Position numbers and translations under genes: made by a program
The notes under the pieces: generated by a model
What the model was told of the DNA's origin: nothing
What the model saw: the letters and a program-made list of their open reading frames with translations, nothing else
Database searches by the model: none
DNA from: Xanthomonas translucens pv. translucens DSM 18974
GTDB lineage: Bacteria; Pseudomonadota; Gammaproteobacteria; Xanthomonadales; Xanthomonadaceae
Direction of reading: 5' to 3'
Length of the DNA: 7,921 nt
Assembly: GCF_000331775.1 (NCBI RefSeq)
Contig: NZ_CAPJ01000422.1
Span: forward strand, 1-7,921
Part shown: piece by piece, positions 1 to 6,414 of the stretch
Numbering within the stretch: the first letter of the stretch is position 1
Layout of the letters: the number at the start of each line of letters is the position of its first letter

Positions 1-732
1 GGTGGAGGCGACCACGCGCGCGGCGAACGCCGAGACGTTGAGTTCGTGGTCGGCGCACAGCACCAGGGTGGCACGCACCAGTTCGGCGAAGTCGGCATCG
101 CCGGGGCGCCAGTGGTCGGCGATCAGGCGATGCACCGGACGGGTGTCCGGCGCGGTGCCGACCAGCAGCGCGGCGTTCTGCCGCAGCAAGGTGGCGGCGA
201 TCTCGCGGCGTACCGTCGGCGCGGCGTTGAGCGGCTGGCGCAGCTCCAGGGCCAGCAGCGGGATGCAGGCCATGGCGCGCTCCAGCGGCGGCAGCGTGGT
301 GTCGCCGGCCAGGGGGGCCACGCGTGGCGGCCACGGCGCGACCGCGGCCGCGGCGAACGGGTCCTCGTCCTGGCACTCCCACAGCAACCGTGCGATGTCC
401 TCCAGGCCGGCGCCTGCGCGCACCGCGGCGACCGCCGAGCGCCCGCGGTAGTAGGGGCTGTCGGGGCGGATCAGCGAGATCCGCGTCTCCAGCACCGGCA
501 GGCCGCGGTCCAGGCTCTGCGCTGCGCCGCGCGCCGCGCCGCGGCCGGCGCGCTTGCGCTGCGCCAGGCGCTCGACCTCCGCGCGCAGATAGGTGCGGCT
601 GCGATGGTCGATGCCGGCGCGCGAACTGAGCAGGCCGCGGCTCACGTAGGCGTACAGCGTGGCGCTGCTGACGCCGAGCAGGGCGCAGGCCTCGGCGGCG
701 GAGATCAGGTTGCGGTCGGCGGCACTGGGCAT
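1..732 (-). CDS. HTH-citrate synthase-like fusion protein, probable regulator of the prp operon (partial, C-terminus outside window)
   Basis: The frame is open from ATG at 732-730 to the window edge, giving 244 residues with no stop. Residues about 8-60 read as a MerR/excisionase-type helix-turn-helix: AAEACALLGVSSATLYAYV, then SRGLL, a basic IDHRSRTY wing and a helix ending LAQRKRAGR. From about residue 76 the protein follows the citrate synthase fold: LETRISLIRPDSPYYRG aligns with Prp[19 protein letters not shown], and CADHELNVSAFAARVVAST (226-244) aligns with Prp[20 protein letters not shown]. His229 in the DHE motif corresponds to a conserved oxaloacetate-binding His of citrate synthases. 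The catalytic His and Asp that lie further on are outside the window, so activity cannot be judged. HTH-citrate synthase proteins exist in databases, mostly without a known role. Its divergent position beside prpB suggests a metabolite-sensing regulator (inference). The start is the ATG just before the HTH, with only a weak GGA upstream. It could instead be an enzyme with a DNA-binding accessory domain. Confidence 0.9.
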   Translation of the reverse strand, partial: MPSAADRNLISAAEACALLGVSSATLYAYVSRGLLSSRAGIDHRSRTYLRAEVERLAQRKRAGRGAARGAAQSLDRGLPVLETRISLIRPDSPYYRGRSAVAAVRAGAGLEDIARLLWECQDEDPFAAAAVAPWPPRVAPLAGDTTLPPLERAMACIPLLALELRQPLNAAPTVRREIAATLLRQNAALLVGTAPDTRPVHRLIADHWRPGDADFAELVRATLVLCADHELNVSAFAARVVAST

Positions 733-741
733 GGCGATCCG

Positions 742-773
742 TTGATAGGTTGATTGATTGAATCAAGATTGAT
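742..773. promoter_or_regulatory. Candidate operator: TTGAT cluster with 13-bp palindrome
   Basis: This AT-rich stretch in the divergent region stands out from GC-rich surroundings. TTGAT occurs at 742-746, 750-754, 754-758 and 769-773, and its complement ATCAA at 762-766. The core, 754-766, is a perfect inverted repeat TTGATT-G-AATCAA, centred 28 bp upstream of the HTH-citrate synthase start codon. A dimeric HTH protein could bind such a site. Its position would allow both autoregulation and control of prpB. A possible prpB promoter is TTGATA (742-747), 17 bp, AAGATT (765-770); the -35 is good and the -10 poor, so this part is weak. Binding by the adjacent regulator is inference. Confidence 0.5.
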
Positions 774-841
774 CGGCGCGACCGAGAGTGCCAGATTGGC
801 GGGCATCGCGAAACGGTCCTGCGCGGGCCGCCGCTCTTCTC

Positions 842-846
842 AGGAG
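842..846 (+). promoter_or_regulatory. Ribosome binding site of prpB
   Basis: AGGAG lies 6 nt before ATG 853. It decides the start: the frame stays open upstream, but no other start there has such a site, and starting at 853 gives a protein of normal PrpB length. Confidence 0.85.
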
Positions 847-852
847 TCCGTC

Positions 853-1740
853 ATGTCGCATGTTTCCGCCGGCGCCCGTTTCCGCGCCGCGTTGGCCGCC
901 GAATCGCCGCTGCAGGTGATCGGCGCGATCAACGCCAACCATGCGCTGCTGGCGCAGCGCGCCGGCTATCGGGCGATCTACCTGTCCGGCGGCGGGGTCG
1001 CCGCCGGGTCGCTGGGCCTGCCGGACCTGGGCATCAACACCCTGGACGACGTGCTGATCGACGTGCGCCGCATCACCGATGTCTGCGACCTGCCGCTGCT
1101 GGTGGACATCGACACCGGCTTCGGCCCGAGCGCGTTCAACATCGAGCGCACCATCAAGTCGCTGATCAAGGCCGGCGCGGCTGCCTGCCATATCGAGGAC
1201 CAGGTCGGCGCCAAGCGCTGCGGCCACCGCCCCGGCAAGGAGATCGTCAGCCAGGGCGAGATGGCCGACCGGGTCAAGGCCGCGGCCGATGCCAGGACCG
1301 ATGCCGATTTCTTCCTGATCGCGCGCACCGACGCGATCCAGGTGGACGGCGTGGACGCGGCGATCGCGCGCGCCATCGCCTGCGTGGAAGCCGGCGCCGA
1401 CGGCATCTTCGCCGAGGCCGCCTACGACCTGGACACCTACCGCCGTTTCGTCGACGCGGTGCAGGTGCCGGTGCTGGCCAACATCACCGAATTCGGCAAG
1501 ACCCCGTTATTCAGCCGCGACGAACTGGCGCAGGCCGGGGTGGCGATCCAGTTGTTCCCGCTGTCGGCGTTCCGCGCCGCCAACAAGGCCGCCGAGGCGG
1601 TGTACACGGCGATCCGCCGCGACGGCCACCAGCACAACGTGGTGGACGCGATGCAGACCCGCGAGGAGCTGTACGAACGCATCGGCTACCACGCCTTCGA
1701 GCAGCGCCTGGACGCCTTGTTCGCCGGCAAGGGCGCATGA
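853..1740 (+). CDS. prpB: 2-methylisocitrate lyase PrpB
   Basis: Cleaves 2-methylisocitrate to pyruvate and succinate, the last step of the 2-methylcitrate cycle, in the cytoplasm; the family uses Mg2+. The 295 residues match the usual length (E. coli PrpB 296) and form one phosphoenolpyruvate mutase/isocitrate lyase-type TIM barrel. Visible signatures are [16 protein letters not shown] (43-58) with metal/substrate-site Asp58, VDIDTGFG (84-91) with Asp85 and Asp87, the HIEDQ strand with Glu115, and the lyase loop KRCGHRPGK (121-129) with catalytic Cys123. All fall at the same numbers as in the enterobacterial enzyme. The KRCGH loop and short length separate it from true isocitrate lyases; carboxyphosphonoenolpyruvate mutase-like relatives are the only realistic alternative and the context rules against them. 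It is the first gene of the plus-strand operon, 120 bp from the divergent HTH-citrate synthase gene. Confidence 0.97.
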   Translation: MSHVSAGARFRAALAAESPLQVIGAINANHALLAQRAGYRAIYLSGGGVAAGSLGLPDLGINTLDDVLIDVRRITDVCDLPLLVDIDTGFGPSAFNIERTIKSLIKAGAAACHIEDQVGAKRCGHRPGKEIVSQGEMADRVKAAADARTDADFFLIARTDAIQVDGVDAAIARAIACVEAGADGIFAEAAYDLDTYRRFVDAVQVPVLANITEFGKTPLFSRDELAQAGVAIQLFPLSAFRAANKAAEAVYTAIRRDGHQHNVVDAMQTREELYERIGYHAFEQRLDALFAGKGA

Positions 1741-1901
1741 TCCACGCCGGTTCCCCTGCCCGAGCACGTCCATGAACATCCACGCCGGCACCACGCCGCC
1801 ACACGGCCGCATCTGCTCGCGCGCGGCGCAGCACCGCCGCAGGCCGCGCCCGCGCACTGATCCGCATCGATGACACGACCGCGCTACCCGGGAGACAACG
1901 C
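1741..1901 (+). other. prpB-prpC spacer, no supported gene
   Basis: This 161-bp gap is long for two genes of one pathway. It holds an 11-bp direct repeat ATCCACGCCGG (1739-1749 and 1778-1788) and a possible 33-codon frame (ATG 1772 to TGA 1871-1873) rich in Arg and His, which lacks a convincing ribosome binding site and looks like chance in GC-rich DNA. I see no clear terminator or promoter. The prpC ribosome binding site GGAG is at 1891-1894, 7 nt before ATG 1902. Confidence 0.4.
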
Positions 1902-3068
1902 ATGAACGACACCAACGCCAGCCAGGCTGCACCCGCCTTCAAGCCGAAGAAATCGGTGGCCCTGTCCGGTACCGCCGCCGGCAACACCGCGCTGTGCACG
2001 GTGGGCCGCAGCGGGAACGACCTGCACTACCGCGGCTACGACATCCTGGACCTGGCGCGCAGCAGCCAGTTCGAGGAGATCGCCTATTTGCTGGTGCACG
2101 GCAAGCTGCCCAGCAACAGCGAGTTGCGCGGCTACAAGGCGAGGCTGCGTTCGCTGCGCGGGGTGCCGGCCGCGGTCAAGGCGGCGCTGGAGCAACTGCC
2201 GCCGTCGGCGCACCCGATGGACGTGATGCGCACCGGCGTGTCGGTGCTGGGTTGCGTGCAGCCGGAGAAGGACGACCACAACCATCCCGGCGCGCGCGAC
2301 ATCGCCGACAAGCTGATGGCCTCGCTGGGCTCGATGCTGCTGTACTGGTACCACTACAGCCACAACGGCAAGCGCATCGAGGTGGAGACCGACGACGATT
2401 CGATCGGCGGCCACTTCCTGCATCTGCTGCATGGCTTCAAGCCGCACGAGGAGTGGGTGCAGGCGATGCACACCAGCCTGATCCTGTACGCCGAGCACGA
2501 GTTCAACGCGTCCACCTTCGCCTGCCGGGTCATCGCCGGCACCGGCAGCGACATGCACAGCGCCATCGCCGGCGGCATCGGCGCGCTGCGCGGGCCCAAG
2601 CACGGCGGCGCCAACGAGGTCGCGTTCGAGGTGCAGAAGCGCTACGACACGCCCGACGCAGCGGAAGCCGACATCCGCGCGCGGGTCGCGCGCAAGGAAG
2701 TGATCATTGGCTTCGGCCATCCTGTATACACCGTGTCCGACCCGCGCAACCAGGTGATCAAGGACGTGGCGCGCGAGCTGTCCGACGCGCAGGGCAGCCG
2801 CAAGATGTACGACATCGCCGAGCGATTGGAAGCGGTGATGTGGGAGATCAAGAAGATGTTCCCGAACCTGGATTGGTTCAGCGCGGTCAGCTACCACATG
2901 ATGGGCGTGCCGACCGCGATGTTCACGCCGCTGTTCGTGATCGCGCGCACTGCCGGCTGGAGCGCGCACATTATCGAGCAGCGCATCGACGGCAAGATCA
3001 TCCGCCCCAGCGCGAACTACACCGGGCCGGAGGATCAGACCTTCGTGCCGATCGACCGGCGCGGTTGA
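1902..3068 (+). CDS. prpC: 2-methylcitrate synthase PrpC
   Basis: Condenses propionyl-CoA with oxaloacetate and water to 2-methylcitrate and CoA, the entry step of the cycle. The 388 residues equal the usual PrpC length (Salmonella/E. coli 389) and are much shorter than the NADH-regulated housekeeping GltA. Citrate synthase signatures are complete: [11 protein letters not shown] (196-206), [22 protein letters not shown] (218-239) with catalytic His234, [13 protein letters not shown] (270-282) with catalytic His273, and [14 protein letters not shown] (322-335) with catalytic Asp324; each is one below the Salmonella number. The PKHGGANE and GFGHPVY forms are typical of PrpC rather than GltA. 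Start: ATG with GGAG 7 nt upstream. It lies in a prpB-prpC-acnD-prpF cluster, which fixes the role. The divergent HTH fusion at the left end is its paralogue. Confidence 0.97.
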   Translation: MNDTNASQAAPAFKPKKSVALSGTAAGNTALCTVGRSGNDLHYRGYDILDLARSSQFEEIAYLLVHGKLPSNSELRGYKARLRSLRGVPAAVKAALEQLPPSAHPMDVMRTGVSVLGCVQPEKDDHNHPGARDIADKLMASLGSMLLYWYHYSHNGKRIEVETDDDSIGGHFLHLLHGFKPHEEWVQAMHTSLILYAEHEFNASTFACRVIAGTGSDMHSAIAGGIGALRGPKHGGANEVAFEVQKRYDTPDAAEADIRARVARKEVIIGFGHPVYTVSDPRNQVIKDVARELSDAQGSRKMYDIAERLEAVMWEIKKMFPNLDWFSAVSYHMMGVPTAMFTPLFVIARTAGWSAHIIEQRIDGKIIRPSANYTGPEDQTFVPIDRRG

Positions 3069-3073
3069 TGTTT

Positions 3074-3194
3074 CGGGGCTCGGGACTCGGGACTCGGGAC
3101 TCGAAAAGCGTACCGCCGACCAAGTCGGCTGAGCGCATCCGCTGTGCTGGAAATGCTTGACGCCGCTTTTCCGAATCCCGAATCCCGAATCCCG
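3074..3194. repeat. Foldback heptad repeat between prpC and acnD
   Basis: The left side has three CGGGACT units (3081-3101) preceded by a variant CGGGGCT (3074-3080). The right side has three GAATCCC units (3173-3193). The arms are extended by AAAAGCG (3104-3110) and CGCTTTT (3164-3170). Left arm 3081-3110 and right arm 3164-3194 are inverted repeats over about 30 nt, differing by one C/T change per heptad and a single-base indel. The loop is 53 nt. I recognise such GGGACTC/GGGATTC arrays as frequent intergenic elements in Xanthomonas (memory, not searched). In plus-strand RNA each heptad has a C-A mismatch; in minus-strand RNA these become G-U wobbles, so the fold is stronger there. It could be a mobile or REP-like element or an mRNA-stability structure. 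Confidence 0.85.
3115..3129 (+). repeat. Small hairpin inside the foldback loop
   Basis: GCCGAC (3115-3120), loop CAA, GTCGGC (3124-3129) is a perfect 6-bp GC-rich stem with a 3-nt loop, nested inside the larger inverted repeat. No T-run follows, so it is not an intrinsic terminator. Confidence 0.6.
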
Positions 3195-3236
3195 CCAAGC
3201 ATCCCCCCGCTTTATTTCCCCACTTCGTAGCCAGCC

Positions 3237-5852
3237 ATGAACAGCCACTACCGCACCTCCCTGCCAGGCACTTCGCTGGATTACTTCGACGCGCGCGCTG
3301 CGGTCGATGCGCTCCGGCCCGGCGCCTATGCCGCGCTGCCGTACACCGCGCGGGTGTTCGCCGAGAATCTGGTGCGGCGCTGCGCTCCGGCCATGCTGGA
3401 CGCTTCGCTGATGCAGCTGATCGAACGCCGCTGCGATCTGGATTTCCCGTGGTTCCCGGCGCGCGTGGTCTGTCACGACATCCTCGGCCAGACCGCGCTG
3501 GTAGATCTGGCTGGGCTGCGCGATGCGATCGCCGAGCGCGGCGGGGATCCGGCGCAGGTCAATCCGGTGGTGCCGACGCAGCTGATCGTGGACCACTCGC
3601 TGGCGGTGGAATTCGGCGGCTTCGACAAGGCCGCGTTCGCTAAGAACCGCGCGGTGGAAGACCGCCGCAACGCCGACCGCTTCCACTTCATCGACTGGAC
3701 CAAGCGCGCGTTCGAGAACGTCGATGTGATTCCGCCGGGCAACGGGATCATGCACCAGATCAATCTGGAGAAGATGTCGCCGGTGGTGCAGGTGCGCGAT
3801 GGCGTGGCGTTCCCGGATACCTGCGTGGGTACCGACAGCCACACCCCGCACGTGGACGCGCTGGGCGTGCTGGCGATCGGCGTCGGCGGGCTGGAAGCGG
3901 AGAGCGTGATGCTGGGGCGCGCGTCGTGGATGCGGCTGCCGGACATCGTCGGCGTGGCGCTGCGCGGGCGGCCGCAGCCGGGCATCACCGCCACCGACGT
4001 GGTGCTGGCGCTGACCGAATTCCTGCGTGCGCAGAAGGTGGTCGGCGCGTATCTGGAGTTCCACGGCGAAGGCGCGGCCGCGCTGACCCTGGGCGATCGC
4101 GCCACGATCTCCAACATGACGCCGGAGTTCGGCGCCACCGCGGCGATGTTCGCGATCGACCGGCAGACCATCGACTACCTGCGCCTAACCGGCCGCGACG
4201 ACACCCAGGTCGCGCTGGTGGAAACCTATGCCAAGGCCGCCGGACTGTGGGCCGACGACCTGGCCGCGGCGCAGTACGAACGCGTGCTGCCGTTCGACCT
4301 GTCCAGCGTGACCCGCAACATGGCCGGCCCGTCCAATCCGCACAAGCGCGTGGCGACCAGCGACCTGGCCGCGCGCGGCATCGCCGACCAGGCCAAGTTG
4401 GCATCCGGCAAGGCCGAACAGGCGCAAGGCCTGATGCCCGACGGCGCGGTGATCATCGCCGCGATCACCAGCTGCACCAACACCAGCAATCCGCGCAACG
4501 TCATCGCCGCCGGTCTGCTGGCGCGCAACGCCAATGCGTGTGGGCTGGTGCGCAAGCCGTGGGTCAAGACTTCGCTGGCCCCGGGCTCCAAGGCGGTGCA
4601 GCTGTATCTGGAAGCATCCGGGCTGCTGCCGGAGCTGGAACAGTTGGGTTTCGGCATCGTCGGTTTCGCCTGCACCACCTGCAACGGCATGAGCGGCGCG
4701 CTGGATCCGGCGATCCAGCGCGAAGTGATCGAGCGCGACCTGTATGCGACCGCGGTGCTGTCGGGCAACCGCAATTTCGACGGGCGCATCCATCCCTACG
4801 CCAAGCAGGCGTTCCTGGCCTCGCCGCCGCTGGTGGTGGCGTACGCGATCGCCGGCACCATTCGCTTCGACATCGAGAAGGACGTGCTGGGCGTGGACCA
4901 GGACGGCCAGCCGGTGACGCTGAAGGACCTGTGGCCCAGCGACGCGGAGATCGATGCGATCGTCGCCGCCAGCGTCAAGCCCGAACAGTTTCGCCAGGTC
5001 TACGAGCCGATGTTCGCGCGCAGCGGACTGGCCGCCGCGCAGGTGGCGCCGCTGTACGCGTGGCGCCCGCACAGCACCTATATCCGCCGCCCGCCCTACT
5101 GGGAGGGCGCGCTGGCCGGCGAACGCATGCTGCGCGGCATGCGCGCGCTGGCCGTACTCGGCGACAACATCACCACCGACCACCTGTCGCCGTCCAACGC
5201 GATTCTGGCCGACAGCGCGGCCGGCGAATACCTGACGCGGATGGGCGTGCCGGAAGAGGACTTCAATTCCTACGCCACCCACCGCGGCGATCACCTCACC
5301 GCGCAACGCGCCACCTTCGCCAATCCGCAACTGCTCAACGAAATGGCCGTGGTCGATGGCCAGCCGCAACGCGGTTCGCTGACCCGGCTGGAGCCGGAAG
5401 GGCAGGTGCTGCGCATGTGGGAGGCGATCGAGACCTACATGGCGCGCAAGCAGCCGCTGCTGATCGTCGCCGGCGCCGACTACGGGCAGGGCTCCTCGCG
5501 CGACTGGGCGGCCAAGGGCGTACGCCTGGCCGGGGTCGAGGCGATCGTGGCCGAGGGCTTCGAGCGCATCCACCGCACCAACCTGGTCGGCATGGGCGTG
5601 CTGCCGCTGGAATTCCAGCCCGGCACCACGCGCAAGACCCTGCGCATCGACGGCAGCGAGGTGTTCGACGTGCTCGGCGCGCGCACCCCCGGCGCGATGC
5701 TGACGCTGTCCATCGCCCGCGCTGACGGCGCGCGCGTGGACGTGCCGGTGACCTGCCGCCTGGACACCGCCGAGGAACTGGCGATCTACGAGGCCGGCGG
5801 CGTGCTGCAGCGTTTTGCTCAGGATTTTCTGGAAGTGTCGAAACTGGCTTGA
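3237..5852 (+). CDS. acnD: Fe-S 2-methylcitrate dehydratase AcnD (aconitase family)
   Basis: An aconitase-family enzyme that dehydrates 2-methylcitrate to a methylaconitate; in organisms studied it replaces PrpD and needs PrpF. The 871 residues are normal for the AcnD/AcnA-IRP branch. The N-terminal opening LPGTSLDYFD is typical of AcnD. The active-site DSH motif is at 200-202 (VGTDSHTPH). The three [4Fe-4S] cysteines are Cys413 (SCTNTSNP), Cys479 and Cys482 (ACTTCNG). DNITTDHLSPS (643-653) leads into the C-terminal swivel domain, with GQGSSRDWAAKG carrying Ser753-Ser754-Arg755. Nothing essential is missing. The start is fixed by an in-frame TAG at 3228-3230, only 9 nt before ATG 3237, but no Shine-Dalgarno sequence is evident. 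The gene follows the foldback repeat, so translational coupling to prpC is unlikely. A housekeeping AcnA is the alternative, but operon context and the adjacent prpF favour AcnD. Confidence 0.95.
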   Translation: MNSHYRTSLPGTSLDYFDARAAVDALRPGAYAALPYTARVFAENLVRRCAPAMLDASLMQLIERRCDLDFPWFPARVVCHDILGQTALVDLAGLRDAIAERGGDPAQVNPVVPTQLIVDHSLAVEFGGFDKAAFAKNRAVEDRRNADRFHFIDWTKRAFENVDVIPPGNGIMHQINLEKMSPVVQVRDGVAFPDTCVGTDSHTPHVDALGVLAIGVGGLEAESVMLGRASWMRLPDIVGVALRGRPQPGITATDVVLALTEFLRAQKVVGAYLEFHGEGAAALTLGDRATISNMTPEFGATAAMFAIDRQTIDYLRLTGRDDTQVALVETYAKAAGLWADDLAAAQYERVLPFDLSSVTRNMAGPSNPHKRVATSDLAARGIADQAKLASGKAEQAQGLMPDGAVIIAAITSCTNTSNPRNVIAAGLLARNANACGLVRKPWVKTSLAPGSKAVQLYLEASGLLPELEQLGFGIVGFACTTCNGMSGALDPAIQREVIERDLYATAVLSGNRNFDGRIHPYAKQAFLASPPLVVAYAIAGTIRFDIEKDVLGVDQDGQPVTLKDLWPSDAEIDAIVAASVKPEQFRQVYEPMFARSGLAAAQVAPLYAWRPHSTYIRRPPYWEGALAGERMLRGMRALAVLGDNITTDHLSPSNAILADSAAGEYLTRMGVPEEDFNSYATHRGDHLTAQRATFANPQLLNEMAVVDGQPQRGSLTRLEPEGQVLRMWEAIETYMARKQPLLIVAGADYGQGSSRDWAAKGVRLAGVEAIVAEGFERIHRTNLVGMGVLPLEFQPGTTRKTLRIDGSEVFDVLGARTPGAMLTLSIARADGARVDVPVTCRLDTAEELAIYEAGGVLQRFAQDFLEVSKLA

Positions 5853-5917
5853 CCCATTCGTCGGTGTCATGAGCGCGTGCCATCCTGCGCGCGCCGTCCA
5901 CCAATGAGGAAACCACC

Positions 5918-6379
5918 ATGCGCAACGGCCATCCCGGTAGCGTCCGCCTGCACCGCGTCCTGCGCGCGCCGGCCGAGCGCATCTACCGCGCGTTCCTGGA
6001 ACCGACGGCGCTGGCCAAATGGCTGCCGCCGCACGGCTATACCGCTACCGTGCATGCCTTGGATGCGCGGGTGGGCGGCAGCTTCAGGATCTCTTTCGGC
6101 AACCTGGGCACCGGCACCAGCGAATCCTTCGGCGGCACCTATCTGGAACTGGTGCCCGGCCAGCTGATCCGCCATACCGATACGTTCGACAATCCTGGCC
6201 TGCCCGGCGAGATGAGGGTGACGGTCAAGCTGCGCGCGGTGGCCTGCGGCACCGAGCTGGACATCGTCCAGGACGGGATCCCCGAACAGATCCCGGTGGA
6301 GTTCTGCCATCTCGGCTGGCAGGAGTCGCTGACCCTGTTGGCGCTGCTGGTCGAGGCCGAGATTCCCGCCAACCCTTGA
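5918..6379 (+). CDS. SRPBCC (AHSA1-type) protein of unknown function
   Basis: The 153 residues read as a single helix-grip START/SRPBCC fold of the AHSA1-like group (COG3832 type). Markers are an N-terminal strand and helix with APAERIYRAFLEP (17-29), KWLPPHG with Trp35, a VGGSFRISF hairpin (52-60), GGTYLELVPGQLIRHTDTF (72-90), and a C-terminal helix HLGWQESLTLLALLVEAE. No signal peptide or membrane segment is visible, so it is probably cytoplasmic. SRPBCC folds bind hydrophobic or small organic ligands, but no substrate can be assigned. GAGGA 5906-5910, 7 nt before the ATG, is the clearest ribosome binding site after prpB. It lies between acnD (65 nt away) and prpF (35 nt away) in the same orientation, so it is probably cotranscribed. 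It is not a recognised methylcitrate-cycle enzyme: either a ligand-binding helper or a passenger gene. Confidence 0.88.
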   Translation: MRNGHPGSVRLHRVLRAPAERIYRAFLEPTALAKWLPPHGYTATVHALDARVGGSFRISFGNLGTGTSESFGGTYLELVPGQLIRHTDTFDNPGLPGEMRVTVKLRAVACGTELDIVQDGIPEQIPVEFCHLGWQESLTLLALLVEAEIPANP

Positions 6380-6414
6380 GCGACTCGCCGCTTACGCCTC
6401 TATCGGAAAATTCC

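Noticed and set aside
46..753. A plus-strand frame of 235 codons at the left edge
   Set aside because: It lies opposite the HTH-citrate synthase gene, has low-complexity Gly/Ala/Arg/Gln composition and no recognisable motif; the minus-strand reading has clear family motifs.
797..812. Possible sigma-54 promoter (TGGC followed by GCG) before prpB
   Set aside because: Enteric prp operons use sigma-54 with PrpR, so I looked. The -12 TTGC element is absent and no PrpR gene is present.
754..852. Extended N-terminus of prpB from a non-ATG start at 754
   Set aside because: The 33 extra codons have no PrpB homology and would cover the operator region. ATG 853 has an AGGAG site at the right spacing and gives the normal length, with Cys123 numbering matching E. 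coli.
1884..4064. A 726-codon open frame on the minus strand opposite prpC and acnD
   Set aside because: It is a mirror frame produced by strong GC bias at third codon positions. It is His/Arg/Gln-rich without domain signatures, and it runs straight through the intergenic heptad repeat, while the plus strand carries two certain enzymes.
5869..5907. A 12-codon frame whose TGA stop overlaps the SRPBCC ribosome binding site
   Set aside because: It has no ribosome binding site of its own; a stop codon inside a TGAGGA sequence is common by chance.
6019..6414. Upstream extension of the prpF frame
   Set aside because: It overlaps the SRPBCC gene in another frame and has no PrpF similarity; PrpF homology begins just after ATG 6415.
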